Positions 1 to 9,824 of a stretch of DNA of 64,000 bases are shown piece after piece. The position numbers and the translations under genes are program-made. Numbering within the stretch: position 1 is the first letter of the stretch; each line of letters opens with the position of its first letter. The notes under the pieces were generated by a model. The model did not search any database. It was not told the origin of the DNA and saw nothing but the letters and a program-made list of their open reading frames with translations. The DNA comes from Lachnospiraceae bacterium. Lineage in GTDB: Bacteria > Bacillota > Clostridia > Lachnospirales > Lachnospiraceae. The stretch spans positions 180,882 through 244,881 of the forward strand of contig JAFVSN010000031.1 in the NCBI GenBank assembly GCA_017503735.1. The letters are read 5' to 3'.

Positions 1-1620
1 CTGCGACATTCGGCGACGGCTGCGCTTTCCGAGCGTAGGGATGTGGTGATTGTGGCCAGTGTGTCCTGTATTTACGGTCTCGGCAGCCCCATTGACTACC
101 AGAACATGACGGTGAATCTTCGTCCGGGGATGCAAAAGGACCGGGACGATGTGTTGCGACGTTTGATTGATATTCAGTATACCAGAAACGACATGGACTT
201 TAAGCGAGGTACGTTCCGTGTGCGTGGTGATGTGGTGGAGATTTTTCCGGTTTCTTCCGCGGATACGGCGATTCGTGTAGAGTTTTTCGGGGATGAGGTA
301 GACCGGATTACGGAGATAGATGTGCTGACCGGCGAGATTAAGTGCTCTCTGGAGCATACGGTGATTTTCCCGGCGTCTCACTACGTGGTGGAGCAGGAAC
401 AGATGAACCGGGCACTGCTTGATATCGAAGCGGAAATGATTGACCGGGTGCAGTTTTTTAAGAGCGAAGAGAAGTTTATCGAAGCACAGCGTATCGGGGA
501 GCGTACCGCCTTTGATGTGGAAATGATGCGGGAACTGGGCTTTTGTTCCGGTATCGAGAACTATTCCAGACACCTGGCGGGACTTCCGGCGGGTGCGACA
601 CCCCACACGTTGATGGATTATTTTCCGGATGACTTTTTGATTATTGTGGACGAGTCCCATATTACGATTCCACAGATCCGGGGCATGCATGCAGGCGACC
701 GTTCGAGAAAGACTACACTTGTAGACTATGGATTCCGCCTGCCGTCGGCGTTAGACAACCGGCCGCTTAATTTCGGGGAGTTTGAAAGTAAGATTAACCA
801 GATGATGTTTGTGTCTGCGACGCCGTCGGAGTACGAGGAGACCCATGAGCTTCTCCGGACGGAACAGGTGATCCGCCCGACGGGGCTTTTGGACCCGGAG
901 GTATCGGTACGACCGACTGCGGGACAGATTGATGATTTGCTGGGTGAGATTCGTAAGGAATTGGATAAAAAGAGTAAGGTGCTGATTACTACCCTGACCA
1001 AACGCATGGCGGAGGATTTGACGGATTACCTCCGGGAGGTGGGCATCCGGGTAAAGTATTTACACTCCGATATTGATACCCTGGAACGTTCCGAGATTAT
1101 CCGCGATATGCGTATGGATGTGTTTGATGTATTGGTTGGCATTAACCTTTTGCGAGAAGGTTTGGATATTCCGGAAGTGAGTCTGGTGGCGATTCTGGAC
1201 GCGGACAAGGAGGGTTTCCTTCGTTCCGAAACGTCCCTCATTCAGACCATCGGCCGTGCGGCCCGTAATGCGGAAGGTCGCGTGATTATGTATGCGGATG
1301 TAATGACGGATTCCATGAAAAAAGCGATTTCCGAGACGAACCGTCGTCGCGGCATCCAGCAGGCATATAATGAAGAGCACGGTATCACGCCACAGACCAT
1401 TAAGAAGGCAGTTCGTGAGCTGATTACCATTTCGAAGAAAGCCGAGGAGATTACCCAGGGCATCGAAAAGGATATGGAATCCATGTCCAAGAAGGAACTG
1501 CAGGCACTGGAGAAGAAGTTGCAGAAGCAAATGAACACGGCAGCTGCGGAGTTGAACTTCGAGTTGGCGGCAAAGGTGCGTGACCAGTTGTTTGAACTGA
1601 AGAAAAAGATGTTGGAGTAA
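1..1620 (+). CDS. uvrB: Excinuclease ABC subunit B, 5' end outside the window
   Basis: UvrB is the damage-verifying helicase-like subunit of bacterial nucleotide excision repair; it is loaded by UvrA and recruits UvrC. The frame is open from base 1, and the first visible residues (LRHSATAAL, then [13 protein letters not shown]) are internal UvrB sequence, so roughly 120 N-terminal residues including Walker A are missing upstream. Visible: VDESH near visible residue 215, [11 protein letters not shown], the motif V/VI stretch [12 protein letters not shown] with QTIGRAARN, and a C-terminal UVR coiled-coil domain ([19 protein letters not shown]) that contacts UvrC. 539 residues are visible. uvrA follows 114 nt downstream on the same strand, the usual Firmicutes pairing. 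Identification is secure. Confidence 0.97.
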   Translation: MRHSATAALSERRDVVIVASVSCIYGLGSPIDYQNMTVNLRPGMQKDRDDVLRRLIDIQYTRNDMDFKRGTFRVRGDVVEIFPVSSADTAIRVEFFGDEVDRITEIDVLTGEIKCSLEHTVIFPASHYVVEQEQMNRALLDIEAEMIDRVQFFKSEEKFIEAQRIGERTAFDVEMMRELGFCSGIENYSRHLAGLPAGATPHTLMDYFPDDFLIIVDESHITIPQIRGMHAGDRSRKTTLVDYGFRLPSALDNRPLNFGEFESKINQMMFVSATPSEYEETHELLRTEQVIRPTGLLDPEVSVRPTAGQIDDLLGEIRKELDKKSKVLITTLTKRMAEDLTDYLREVGIRVKYLHSDIDTLERSEIIRDMRMDVFDVLVGINLLREGLDIPEVSLVAILDADKEGFLRSETSLIQTIGRAARNAEGRVIMYADVMTDSMKKAISETNRRRGIQQAYNEEHGITPQTIKKAVRELITISKKAEEITQGIEKDMESMSKKELQALEKKLQKQMNTAAAELNFELAAKVRDQLFELKKKMLE

Positions 1621-1734
1621 CTGAGAAAAGCAGCAAACGCCGGAGCAGAGCAACACAGGAAGAAGTACAGTGAGCGGATGCGCACCGGAAAACGGCACAT
1701 AATAGATAAGAGAACAGTAAAAGCGAGGCAGAAT

Positions 1735-4572
1735 ATGTCAGAAAAGAAGTTTATCAAAATACGGGGTGCGAAGGAGAATAACTTAAAAGGAATTAACGTG
1801 GATATCCCGCGGGATGAGTTTGTGGTGTTAACCGGGTTGTCCGGTTCCGGTAAGTCATCTCTTGCCTTTGATACCATTTACGCAGAGGGACAGCGTCGGT
1901 ATATGGAGTCTATCTCTTCCTATGCAAGACAATTTTTAGGACAGATGGAGAAGCCGAATGTGGAGAGCATCGAAGGTCTTTCTCCGGCTATTTCCATTGA
2001 CCAGAAGTCCACCAACCGCAATCCCCGTTCTACGGTAGGTACGGTGACGGAGATTTATGACTATTTTCGTTTGCTCTATGCCCGTATCGGGATTCCTCAT
2101 TGTCCGGAATGCGGGAAGGTAATTAAGAAGCAGACCGTAGATGAGATGTCGGATGAGATTATGCAGTTACCGGAACGGACGAAGATTCAGCTTCTGGCAC
2201 CGGTGGTGCGCGGCCGTAAGGGTGAACACGCAAAGGTTTTTGAACAGGCAAAGCGCAGCGGTTATGTTCGTGTGATTGTGGACGGACAGCAATACGAGCT
2301 TTCCGAAGAGATTAAGCTTGAGAAGAATATTAAGCATAACATTGAGATTGTTGTGGACCGTCTGGTGATAAAGGAAGGCATCGAACAACGGTTACGGGAT
2401 TCCATCGACAGCGTACTTCGTTTGAGCGAAGGACTGTTGATTGTGGATGTGATTGACGGAGAACCGATTCGATTTTCCGAAAGTTTTTCCTGCCCGGATT
2501 GCGGTGTCAGCATCGACGAAATCGAACCGCGTGTGTTTTCCTTTAACAATCCCTTCGGTGCCTGCCCGGAGTGTCACGGTATCGGTGTAAAGATGGAGTT
2601 TGATGAGGATTTATTGATTCCGGATAAGTCCATGAGCATTGCCGAAGGAGCCATTGCGGTGCTTGGCTGGCAGTCGGCCACGGACCCGTCCAGTTACACC
2701 GGAAGTACGCTCGCTGCACTGGCAAAGGAGTATAAGTTTGACTTAAAGACTCCTTTTGAAAAGCTTCCGAAAGACATTCAGGATATGATTTATTACGGTA
2801 CCGGCGGTCGTGTGGTGAAGGTACATTATCAAAGCCAACGGGGACAGGGCGTGTATGATGTTGCTTTTGAGGGATTGATTAAGAATGTGGAACGCAGATA
2901 CCGGGAGACTGCTTCGGATTCGACGAAGCAGGAGTACGAAACCTTTATGCGGACCACGCCGTGTAAAATGTGTAAGGGAAAGCGTTTGAAAAAAGAGTCT
3001 CTGGCGGTGACGGTAGGCGGTTGGAATATTGCGGAAGTTACCGAATGTTCCGTGCGGGATTTGTATACCTTCATGCAGGAACTGGAGCTTACGGAGCGTC
3101 AACAGCAGATCGGTGAACTGGTATTAAAGGAGATTCGTGCCCGCGTAGGATTCCTGATGGATGTGGGATTGGATTACCTGACCTTGGCAAGAGCCACTGC
3201 GTCTTTGTCCGGCGGCGAGGCGCAGCGTATCCGTCTGGCAACCCAGATCGGTTCCGGTTTGGTGGGGGTTGCTTATATTTTGGACGAGCCGAGTATCGGT
3301 TTGCATCAAAGAGATAATGACAAGCTTCTTAAGACTTTGAAACATTTGAAGGACTTGGGAAATACCTTGATTGTGGTAGAGCATGACGAGGATACCATGT
3401 ATGCGGCGGACCACATTATCGATATCGGCCCGGGGGCGGGAGACCATGGCGGAGAGGTTGTTGCAGAGGGAACCGCCGAGGAGATTATGAAGAATCCGGC
3501 GTCGATTACGGGAGCCTATTTGTCCGGAAAAATGCAGATCCCGCTTCCGAAGACCCGCAGAAAACCGACAGGCTTTTTGAAGGTGAAAGGTGCAAGGGAG
3601 AATAACTTAAAAAACATCGATGTAGATATTCCACTTGGGGTATTTACCTGTGTGACCGGTGTGTCCGGTTCCGGTAAGAGTTCCCTTGTGAATGAGATTT
3701 TATATAAACATTTGGCGAAGAGTCTGAATCGTGCCCGGATTTTAGCGGGAGATCACGACGGAATCGAAGGGATTGAACAGCTTGACAAGGTCATCAATAT
3801 CGACCAGTCCCCAATCGGACGTACCCCGCGTTCCAATCCGGCCACCTATACCGGTGTGTTTGATCAGATTCGTGACCTGTTTGCAAGCACCCCGGATGCA
3901 AAAGTACGAGGATACAGCAAGGGCCGTTTTAGCTTCAACGTGAAGGGCGGTCGTTGTGAAGCTTGTAGCGGCGACGGTATTTTAAAGATTGAAATGAACT
4001 TCCTGCCGGATATTTTTGTGCCGTGTGAAGTGTGCGGCGGGAAACGGTATAACCGGGAGACCTTGGAAGTGAAATATAAGGGCAAAACGATTTACGATGT
4101 GCTGGAAATGCGTGTGGAGGAAGCGGTAAAGTTTTTTGAGAATGTACCGTCTATCCGCAAGAAAATCGAGACCTTAAATGATGTCGGACTTTCGTATCTG
4201 AAGCTGGGGCATCCGTCCACTTTGTTATCCGGTGGTGAGGCACAGCGGATTAAGCTGGCAACGGAGCTTTCCCGTCGCAGTACCGGTAAGACCATCTACA
4301 TTCTGGATGAGCCGACTACGGGTCTGCATTTTGCGGATGTACACAAGCTCATTGAGATTTTGCAACGTCTTACCGAGGGCGGTAATACGGTGCTTGTCAT
4401 CGAACACAATCTGGATGTGATAAAGACGGCGGACTACCTCATTGATATCGGTCCGGAGGGTGGCGACAAGGGCGGAACCGTTGTAGCACAAGGCACGCCG
4501 GAGGAAGTTGCGAAACATCCGTCGTCCTATACCGGACAGTATGTGAAGAGGTATCTTACGGAAAAGAAGTAA
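1735..4572 (+). CDS. uvrA: Excinuclease ABC subunit A
   Basis: UvrA is the ABC-type ATPase dimer that finds DNA damage and loads UvrB. From this start the protein is 945 residues, the normal length. Walker A motifs lie at residues 34-41 (GLSGSGKS) and about 642-649 (GVSGSGKS), with ABC signatures [14 protein letters not shown] near 491 and [14 protein letters not shown] near the C-terminus. Zinc-module cysteines are visible as CPDCG/CPECHG and [14 protein letters not shown]. The frame is open 19 codons further upstream, but conserved UvrA sequence begins at [18 protein letters not shown], so the ATG at 1735 is chosen. Follows uvrB and ends before a strong hairpin terminator. Confidence 0.97.
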   Translation: MSEKKFIKIRGAKENNLKGINVDIPRDEFVVLTGLSGSGKSSLAFDTIYAEGQRRYMESISSYARQFLGQMEKPNVESIEGLSPAISIDQKSTNRNPRSTVGTVTEIYDYFRLLYARIGIPHCPECGKVIKKQTVDEMSDEIMQLPERTKIQLLAPVVRGRKGEHAKVFEQAKRSGYVRVIVDGQQYELSEEIKLEKNIKHNIEIVVDRLVIKEGIEQRLRDSIDSVLRLSEGLLIVDVIDGEPIRFSESFSCPDCGVSIDEIEPRVFSFNNPFGACPECHGIGVKMEFDEDLLIPDKSMSIAEGAIAVLGWQSATDPSSYTGSTLAALAKEYKFDLKTPFEKLPKDIQDMIYYGTGGRVVKVHYQSQRGQGVYDVAFEGLIKNVERRYRETASDSTKQEYETFMRTTPCKMCKGKRLKKESLAVTVGGWNIAEVTECSVRDLYTFMQELELTERQQQIGELVLKEIRARVGFLMDVGLDYLTLARATASLSGGEAQRIRLATQIGSGLVGVAYILDEPSIGLHQRDNDKLLKTLKHLKDLGNTLIVVEHDEDTMYAADHIIDIGPGAGDHGGEVVAEGTAEEIMKNPASITGAYLSGKMQIPLPKTRRKPTGFLKVKGARENNLKNIDVDIPLGVFTCVTGVSGSGKSSLVNEILYKHLAKSLNRARILAGDHDGIEGIEQLDKVINIDQSPIGRTPRSNPATYTGVFDQIRDLFASTPDAKVRGYSKGRFSFNVKGGRCEACSGDGILKIEMNFLPDIFVPCEVCGGKRYNRETLEVKYKGKTIYDVLEMRVEEAVKFFENVPSIRKKIETLNDVGLSYLKLGHPSTLLSGGEAQRIKLATELSRRSTGKTIYILDEPTTGLHFADVHKLIEILQRLTEGGNTVLVIEHNLDVIKTADYLIDIGPEGGDKGGTVVAQGTPEEVAKHPSSYTGQYVKRYLTEKK

Positions 4573-4677
4573 CCGGGAAAAGAAACTGCAGGAGATTAGG
4601 ATAGAAACAGTGTATAAATGCATAGACAGAGATTTGGTATTCTCATAAGAAAATGCATGTAATATAAAGAAATTAGC

Positions 4678-4712
4678 AAAAGTGACTCTTTTGAAAAAAG
4701 AGTCACTTTTTG
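4678..4712 (+). terminator. Rho-independent terminator after uvrA
   Basis: Near-perfect hairpin: arm AAAGTGACTCTTTT, short loop, arm AAAAGAGTCACTTT, ending in a T run. It closes the uvrBA transcript. Confidence 0.9.
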
Positions 4713-4743
4713 GCTTTAAATCACATGCCTGTGCAGAAAAACA

Positions 4744-4772
4744 TTGCAAATAAGGACGAATTGTGATATAGT
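4744..4772 (+). promoter_or_regulatory. Sigma-A type promoter for the alcohol dehydrogenase gene
   Basis: -35 TTGCAA (4744-4749), 17-bp spacer, -10 TATAGT (4767-4772), 28 bp before the start codon. This also argues against a start inside the upstream open frame at 4744. Confidence 0.75.
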
Positions 4773-4800
4773 GAAAGGAAGAAAACAAGGAGGGAATCAT

Positions 4801-5985
4801 ATGAATAATTTCACTTTTTACAGCCCGACCTATTTTGCGTTCGGAAAGGGTCAGGAAGCAGAGACCGGCAGATTAGTAAAGCGTTTCGGCGGAAGCAAGG
4901 TATTGCTTCATTACGGCGGCGGTTCCGTAGTTCGTTCCGGACTTTTGGACAGAGTAAAAGCTGCCCTTGATGAGGAAAAGATTCCTTATGTGGAGCTTGG
5001 CGGCGTACAGCCGAATCCGAGAGACGGTTTGGTATATGAAGGCATCGATCTTTGTCGTAAGGAAGGTGTTGATTTTATAGTTGCGGTAGGCGGCGGTAGT
5101 TCCATTGACTCTGCGAAAGCAATTGCTATGGGTGTTCCGTACGAAGGAGATTTCTGGGATTTCTATTCCGGCAGTCGTCCGCAGACCGCGCTTCCGGTCG
5201 GTACGGTTCTGACCATTGCGGCAGCGGGCAGCGAAGGTTCTCCGGATACGGTTATCACAAAGGAGTCTACGTTGCAGAAGTGCGGTGCCAGCGGTGATTG
5301 CCTCCGTCCGAAGTTCTCTGTGCTCAATCCGGCTTTGACCGAGACTTTGCCGGCATATCAGTCCGCATGCGGTGCAACGGATATTATGGCGCATGTATTT
5401 GAACGTTATTTCTCCAATACCCCGGAGGTTGAAGTGACCGACCGTTTATGTGAGGCAGTGCTTCTTACCATGGTAAAGGAAACTCCGCGTGTCATTGCGG
5501 ACCCGCATAACTACGAAGCTCGTGCCAATATTATGTGGGCCGGCATGGTGGCGCACAACAATATCGTTGGTGTGGGCAGAGCACAGGATTGGAACAGCCA
5601 CGGCATTGAGCATCAGCTTTCTGCATTGTATGACTGTGCACACGGTGCAGGTCTGGCGGTAATTATGCCGGCTTGGATGACCTATGTGGCAGACCACCAT
5701 GACCCGATGCGTATGGCGCAGATGGCGGTGCGTGTATTCGGCTGCCAGATGAATTTCGCAAATCCGAAGGAAACTGCCCTTGAAGGTGTCAAGGCATTCC
5801 GCCGTTTCCTTGCATCCATCGGTATGCCGATTAACTTCGAACAGCTTGGAGCAAAGAAAGAGGATATTCCGCGTCTCGTGGAATTGTTCGGTATCGGCGA
5901 CGGTATCCGTGGCGGTTATGTAGAGCTTGATAAGGCTGCGGTGACCGAGATTTACGAAAGAGCGGCGGTAGCGACGTTAGAATAA
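4801..5985 (+). CDS. Iron-containing alcohol dehydrogenase (butanol dehydrogenase-like)
   Basis: NAD(P)H-dependent group III alcohol dehydrogenase, which interconverts aldehydes or ketones and alcohols in fermentative redox balance. 394 residues. Visible: the nucleotide-binding glycine motif AVGGGSSIDSAKAIA (about residues 93-107) and metal-ligand regions ATDIMAHVFERYF and WNSHGIEHQLSALYDCAHGAGL with the expected Asp and His residues. The ATG at 4801 is preceded by AGGAGGG at ideal spacing and by its own promoter. It is monocistronic, lying between two terminators. It resembles the BdhA/YqdH branch; the exact substrate cannot be read from sequence. Confidence 0.92.
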   Translation: MNNFTFYSPTYFAFGKGQEAETGRLVKRFGGSKVLLHYGGGSVVRSGLLDRVKAALDEEKIPYVELGGVQPNPRDGLVYEGIDLCRKEGVDFIVAVGGGSSIDSAKAIAMGVPYEGDFWDFYSGSRPQTALPVGTVLTIAAAGSEGSPDTVITKESTLQKCGASGDCLRPKFSVLNPALTETLPAYQSACGATDIMAHVFERYFSNTPEVEVTDRLCEAVLLTMVKETPRVIADPHNYEARANIMWAGMVAHNNIVGVGRAQDWNSHGIEHQLSALYDCAHGAGLAVIMPAWMTYVADHHDPMRMAQMAVRVFGCQMNFANPKETALEGVKAFRRFLASIGMPINFEQLGAKKEDIPRLVELFGIGDGIRGGYVELDKAAVTEIYERAAVATLE

Positions 5986-5995
5986 GAAATGTAGC

Positions 5996-6018
5996 AAAAG
6001 CCCCGTTTGGGGCTTTTT
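5996..6018 (+). terminator. Rho-independent terminator after the alcohol dehydrogenase gene
   Basis: AAAAGCCCC, loop GTTT, GGGGCTTTTT: compact GC-rich hairpin with a T tail, 10 nt after the stop codon. Confidence 0.92.
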
Positions 6019-6038
6019 GTGAAAGTGACAGAAAATTG

Positions 6039-6068
6039 TTGCGATGGGGTTAAACTCTATGATATAAT
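6039..6068 (+). promoter_or_regulatory. Promoter for the hydrogenase-like sensor gene
   Basis: -10 TATAAT (6063-6068) and -35 TTGCGA (6039-6044) with an 18-bp spacer, about 60 bp before the start codon. Confidence 0.65.
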
Positions 6069-6130
6069 GTACGCATATATACTCATTATGAATTCGAAAT
6101 TGTTTGCACACGAAAGAAAGGGGATTTTTT

Positions 6131-8065
6131 ATGGCGTTGTTACCATCGTTAGTACGTACAAATGATATGTGTGTGGGGTGCAATCGCTGTATTTCTGTTT
6201 GCCCGGTTCTAAATGCAAATGTTACCGTGATGACGGAAAACGGACCGAGAATCGAAGTAAACCGGGATGCTTGTATTAATTGCGGTTCCTGTTTTGATGC
6301 CTGTGACCATCATGCAAGAACTTATGATGACGATACGGAACGTTTTTTTGCGGATTTGAAAGCAGGGAAAAAGATTTCCATTATCCTTGCGCCGGCTTTT
6401 CTTGCGAATTATCCGAAAGAATACGGAAGTGTATTGGGCGGCTTAAAGAATGCGGGCGTCAATCGTATGGTAAGCGTCAGCTACGGTGCGGATATAACGA
6501 CTTGGGCATATATTAAGTATTTGACCACCAATCCTTTGGAAGGTGCCATTTCCCAACCGTGTCCGGCTGTGGTAAACTATATTGAAAAATATGTACCGGA
6601 GTTACTTCCGAAGCTGGTTCCGGTACACAGTCCGATGATGTGTACCGCCATTTACTTAAAGAAATATGAGAATCTTACCGATGATTTGGCGTTTATCAGT
6701 CCGTGTATTGCAAAAAAGTTAGAAATCGACGATCCGAATACCAAAGGCTATGTAACGTACAATGTTACCTTTGACAATTTGATGAACTATGTGCGTGAGC
6801 ACAACATGTTGAAGGAATGGCAGAACGACGAAATCGAATACGGTTTGGGTGCGGTTTATCCGACGCCGGGCGGATTGAAAGAAAATGTATTTTGGTTCTG
6901 CGGCGAAGATGTGGTAATCCGTCAGATTGAAGGTGAGAAACGGGTATACCGCTATTTGGATGAATACAGTAAGCGGGTACAGGATGGAAAAGAGCTTCCG
7001 TTTTTAGTAGATGCATTAAACTGTGGGGAAGGATGTTTGTACGGTACCGCAGTGGAAGAATCAAAGTTAGCAAGCGAAGATGCGTTCTACGAGATGGCAC
7101 GGATTCGTGCGAGAGTGCGGGATTTCTATAATAAGAAAACCACAGGAAAGAAAGAGAAGAAGTTAGGGAATGTATCCACAAAGGAAGAACGTTTGGCAGA
7201 ATTGAATTCCGCATTTGCGAAACTGGATGTGAAGGACTTTATGCGGAAATATTCCAATCATTCCGCGGATGTAAAGATTCTTTGTCCAAATGAACAGGAG
7301 AAAGAAGAAATCTTTTGTTCCCTTCACAAGTATACACCGGAGTCCCGTCGTGTGGATTGTGCTTCCTGCGGATATAATACCTGTGAGGAAATGGTAAAAG
7401 CAATTTACAATAAGTGCAATCACAAGTCCAACTGTGTACAGTATGAGAAGAGCAAGATTCTGGAGGACAAGCAGAAACTGGAACAGATGCGGGAGGCTGC
7501 AATTGAGAAGAATGAGCAGATCGCAAAGTTTATCGAACAGGATTTTGAACAGCTGGAGCTTTCAGTAAACGAAGTTGCGGCAGGAAATCAGCAGACTGCG
7601 GGCGAGAGTGAAGTGATTCAGGCTACCATGGTGACAATCTCTAATTTCTGTGATGAACTGAAAGAGTCTCTTCGTGAAATCGAAGGCATGTTGGAGCGCC
7701 TGGAACAGGATAATCAAAACATCACCGCTATAACGAGAAAGACCAATCTTTTAGCGTTAAATGCATCTGTAGAGGCGGCAAGAGCAGGAGAAGCAGGAAA
7801 AGGCTTTTCCGTAGTTGCTTCGGAAATCAAAGTACTGTCGGAATCCAGTGCCGTGGCTACAAAGAGCAGTACGGAAAATAAACTGCAGATATCCGGAGCA
7901 ATCAATGAGATATCCCAGCGCGCGGAACAACTGCAGGCATCAATCAAGGGTGCAAACGAACAGGTTCTTGAACTTTCGGCAAGGGCACAGGAAATTTCGG
8001 CGGCAACGGAGACTTTACAGAGTATTTCGGAAAGTGTAAAGGAAAAGATGAAAGAGCTGGAATAA
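6131..8065 (+). CDS. FeFe-hydrogenase-like iron-sulfur sensor fused to a methyl-accepting domain
   Basis: A 644-residue probable redox- or hydrogen-responsive sensor. Order: two 4Fe-4S clusters (Cys14/17/20/24 and Cys48/51/54/58); a Fe-hydrogenase large-subunit C-terminal domain; an extra cysteine motif ([11 protein letters not shown]) near residue 420; then a coiled-coil chemoreceptor-type signalling domain with the hairpin sequence [21 protein letters not shown]-cluster motifs are present in altered form: [10 protein letters not shown] for the first, SPCIAKKLE for the second and [10 protein letters not shown] for the third, unlike the TSCCP, MPC and GGC forms of catalytic enzymes. No membrane segment is visible, so it is probably cytoplasmic. 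Start ATG 6131 follows AAAGGGG. Family knowledge places such fusions with sensory (HydS-like) hydrogenases; ligand and partner are unknown. Confidence 0.85.
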   Translation: MALLPSLVRTNDMCVGCNRCISVCPVLNANVTVMTENGPRIEVNRDACINCGSCFDACDHHARTYDDDTERFFADLKAGKKISIILAPAFLANYPKEYGSVLGGLKNAGVNRMVSVSYGADITTWAYIKYLTTNPLEGAISQPCPAVVNYIEKYVPELLPKLVPVHSPMMCTAIYLKKYENLTDDLAFISPCIAKKLEIDDPNTKGYVTYNVTFDNLMNYVREHNMLKEWQNDEIEYGLGAVYPTPGGLKENVFWFCGEDVVIRQIEGEKRVYRYLDEYSKRVQDGKELPFLVDALNCGEGCLYGTAVEESKLASEDAFYEMARIRARVRDFYNKKTTGKKEKKLGNVSTKEERLAELNSAFAKLDVKDFMRKYSNHSADVKILCPNEQEKEEIFCSLHKYTPESRRVDCASCGYNTCEEMVKAIYNKCNHKSNCVQYEKSKILEDKQKLEQMREAAIEKNEQIAKFIEQDFEQLELSVNEVAAGNQQTAGESEVIQATMVTISNFCDELKESLREIEGMLERLEQDNQNITAITRKTNLLALNASVEAARAGEAGKGFSVVASEIKVLSESSAVATKSSTENKLQISGAINEISQRAEQLQASIKGANEQVLELSARAQEISAATETLQSISESVKEKMKELE

Positions 8066-8097
8066 AACGATACGTAGAATTTAATAAGAGAAAATAC

Positions 8098-8130
8098 AAA
8101 AACGCTTCACCCGCAAAGGTGAAGCGTTTT
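8098..8130. terminator. Bidirectional terminator between convergent genes
   Basis: AAAAACGCTTCACC, loop CGCAAA, GGTGAAGCGTTTT. A-rich on the left and T-rich on the right, so it can serve the sensor gene on plus and the ferredoxin gene on minus. Confidence 0.85.
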
Positions 8131-8147
8131 GATTATTTGCTCGTGAA

Positions 8148-8315
8148 TTACTGAGAAATAGACTCAGTCGGGCAGGTAGCTGCGCAAGCGCCGCAATCTA
8201 AGCAAGCGTCTGCATCGATCTCGTACTGGGAAGCTCCCTCGCTGATTGCTCCTACCGGGCACTCTGCTGCACAAGCGCCGCAGCTGATGCACTGATCAGA
8301 AATCTTATATGCCAT
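8148..8315 (-). CDS. 2[4Fe-4S] ferredoxin
   Basis: Small soluble electron carrier of clostridial type, 55 residues. The translation begins MAYKISDQCISCGAC and contains two full CxxCxxCxxxCP motifs: Cys9/12/15/19 and Cys38/41/44/48. Ribosome site AAGGAGG (complement of 8323-8329) sits 7 nt before the ATG. It is convergent with the hydrogenase-like gene, a plausible functional neighbour, though a direct electron-transfer link is only inference. Confidence 0.95.
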   Translation of the reverse strand: MAYKISDQCISCGACAAECPVGAISEGASQYEIDADACLDCGACAATCPTESISQ

Positions 8316-8525
8316 TGTGATATCCTCCTTTTATTAATCTATCCCTATTGTAATATAAACTTTCGAATAATACAAGTACCTTTTTTATTCAAATCTTCCA
8401 ACGGTTGTCCCCTTGACGAACAAGGATTGGTTGTGTATACTTGAATTCATGAAGAAAGGATTGGTACGATTTCGGCTTTTTTGTCGTATTGTATCGAATT
8501 GTGCAGAAGTGAAAGGAGAACGAAC

Positions 8526-8726
8526 ATGCAGGTAAATAAAGAAATGATTATCGCGCAGTTGATTCAGGTAGATCCGGGCATCGTGGAGATTTTGTTTGCG
8601 GCAGGAATGCATTGCATCGGTTGCCCGTCCGCGCAGGGAGAGAGCCTTGAGATGGCTTGTATGGTACACGGCATCGACGCAGACGAGTTGGTAAACCAGA
8701 TTAACGAGTATTTGGCTTCCAAATAA
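8526..8726 (+). CDS. DUF1858 domain protein (small CxxC redox-type protein)
   Basis: 66-residue protein of the DUF1858 / hybrid-cluster-protein-associated disulfide family. Visible: the conserved helical start with LIQVDPGIVEILFAAGM, then HCIGCPSAQGESLEMA, which carries the CxxC typical of the family, and a C-terminal helix. The upstream frame is open to 8481, but AAAGGAGAA directly precedes ATG 8526. Exact function is not established for the family; a role in iron-sulfur or redox chemistry is inference. It ends just before a small weak hairpin (8733-8748). Confidence 0.85.
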   Translation: MQVNKEMIIAQLIQVDPGIVEILFAAGMHCIGCPSAQGESLEMACMVHGIDADELVNQINEYLASK

Positions 8727-8742
8727 AAGTCAGCGAAGTGTC

Positions 8743-8978
8743 GCTTTTGCGATGGATGAATTTTATAAGAAATAGTTGAGGATAGATAACCTATTTTTCG
8801 AAGCGCAACGCTCCGTCAAACTTCCTCTAAGAACGACTAGGACGCTCGGGAGCGACCTCGCGCCCAGTCTTTTCTACGAGGTGATTTCGACTTCGCTAAG
8901 AACGCGCCCCTTCGGGAAAGAAAAATAAATTATCTATCCTCAACTATTTTGTCTTTAACCTTGTTTTATCGCAAAAGC
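8743..8978. repeat. Nested inverted-repeat element in the 8727-9047 intergenic region
   Basis: Outer perfect 11-bp inverted repeat (GCTTTTGCGAT, 8743-8753; complement at 8968-8978) encloses a perfect 20-bp inverted repeat (8770-8789, AAATAGTTGAGGATAGATAA; complement 8930-8949). The 140-nt interior is GC-richer and has two copies of CTAAGAACG. No open frame of note. It could be a MITE-like element or a structured RNA; no target-site duplication is obvious. This fills most of the gene-free stretch before the tRNA promoter. Confidence 0.6.
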
Positions 8979-9047
8979 TCTATTGCACACTTGCAACAGA
9001 GGTGGGAAGAGCTTTCAGACGAAGGTAATTCTTTTTTCAGAAACTAC

Positions 9048-9076
9048 TTGACATTTCTGAGAAAACAGTGTAAGAT
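9048..9076 (+). promoter_or_regulatory. Promoter of the tRNA-Trp gene
   Basis: Consensus -35 TTGACA (9048-9053), 17-bp spacer, -10 TAAGAT (9071-9076), 25 bp before the tRNA. Confidence 0.85.
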
Positions 9077-9101
9077 AGGAGGGCAGTCAAAAATTGCATA
9101 T

Positions 9102-9174
9102 AGGGGTATAGTTCAGCTGGTAGAATAACGGTCTCCAAAACCGCAGGTCGTGGGTTCGAATCCTACTGCCCCTG
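9102..9174 (+). tRNA. tRNA-Trp (CCA)
   Basis: 73-nt cloverleaf. Acceptor arm AGGGGTA pairs with TGCCCCT, discriminator G; D arm with AGCTGGTA; anticodon loop CTCCAAA gives anticodon CCA (Trp); T arm GTGGG TTCGAAT CCTAC. No CCA is encoded at the 3' end. It has its own promoter and terminator. Confidence 0.95.
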
Positions 9175-9176
9175 TT

Positions 9177-9206
9177 AAAAACCGAAAGAGTTCTCTTTCG
9201 GTTTTT
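9177..9206 (+). terminator. Terminator after tRNA-Trp
   Basis: AAAACCGAAAGAG, loop TT, CTCTTTCGGTTTTT directly after the tRNA. Confidence 0.9.
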
Positions 9207-9207
9207 C

Positions 9208-9383
9208 ATTTATGTCCGTAGGACATAATCTCGTTTGCGTGCATCGCACGCAATATCATTTGACCGTAGGTCGACATCATAAGAAAATCCCGGACATAAA
9301 TGAATGAAGATGCACTTTGTGCAAAAGAGGTGCTTCGCAATGATGTTACGGCTCCGCCGTAAATGATGTTGTGCTTCGCACAA
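9208..9383. repeat. Run of short perfect hairpins with three-base loops
   Basis: Seven back-to-back palindromes: 9210-9228 (loop GTA), 9235-9253 (ATC), 9262-9272 (GTA), 9311-9323 (TTT), 9331-9339 (TTC), 9346-9362 (TCC) and 9369-9383 (TTC). A 12-bp long-range pairing (CATTTATGTCCG at 9208-9219, complement at 9291-9302) encloses the first three. Linkers repeat ATGATGTT. Arms differ in sequence but each is self-complementary, so structure rather than sequence appears conserved. Confidence 0.65.
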
Positions 9384-9445
9384 ATAAGATTGAGCATTGT
9401 GTTTTTGAATGTGATGTGGTGTAATAGATATAAGGAGAATACCAA

Positions 9446-9544
9446 ATGAACTACCAACAGATAATGAACGAAAATGATGCAGATATCCTTTATCTGGTTT
9501 CGATTTTCAAACTACCGCAAATATCCCGCTATATGATAAGATGA
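9446..9544 (+). pseudogene. Truncated GNAT acetyltransferase N-terminal fragment
   Basis: A 32-codon frame starting MNYQQIMNENDADILYLVS and ending in TGA, with a ribosome site (TAAGGAG) upstream. The sequence resembles the extreme N-terminus of GNAT-family acetyltransferases; nothing after the stop continues the fold in any frame I could follow. It is a remnant or chance similarity; low certainty. Confidence 0.35.
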
Positions 9545-9610
9545 GATTGTGACTATATTGATTTTGCTATGTCTAAATTGTTCATTTTATGCTACGCTTC
9601 CCGAAAAGGG

Positions 9611-9639
9611 TTGCTTTTTGGGGAAAAGTATGATATAAG
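9611..9639 (+). promoter_or_regulatory. Promoter for the DUF3737 gene
   Basis: -35 TTGCTT (9611-9616), 17-bp spacer, -10 TATAAG (9634-9639). The remaining gene-free stretch 9545-9824 shows only this promoter and a possible 50-codon leader frame. Confidence 0.6.
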
Positions 9640-9824
9640 TGAAAAAGAAGAAAAACAAGGACAAGAGAGAAAAAGATGCGTCGAGTTGCCAGATGGGACG
9701 TTTGTTCATATTTTGTAATAAATGTGAACTGCTGTGTGGATGGTTGTGCAGAAGTACCGTTTTATAGAGGAATTTTTTGCGTGAATAGTGCTCCCGGCAG
9801 ACGACGTGTTGAAAGGATGAAGTT

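Noticed and set aside
1060-1877. Long minus-strand open frames across the uvrB end and uvrA start
   Set aside because: They lie antisense to clearly conserved UvrB/UvrA sequence, have no ribosome sites and no recognisable protein features.
8098-8130. Small RNA between the sensor and ferredoxin genes
   Set aside because: The hairpin is fully explained as a shared terminator of convergent genes; no promoter feeds it.
9545-9720. Continuation of the GNAT fragment or remnant ending ELPDGTFVHIL
   Set aside because: No frame gives a consistent GNAT continuation, and the ELPDGTFVHIL stretch is too short to assign.
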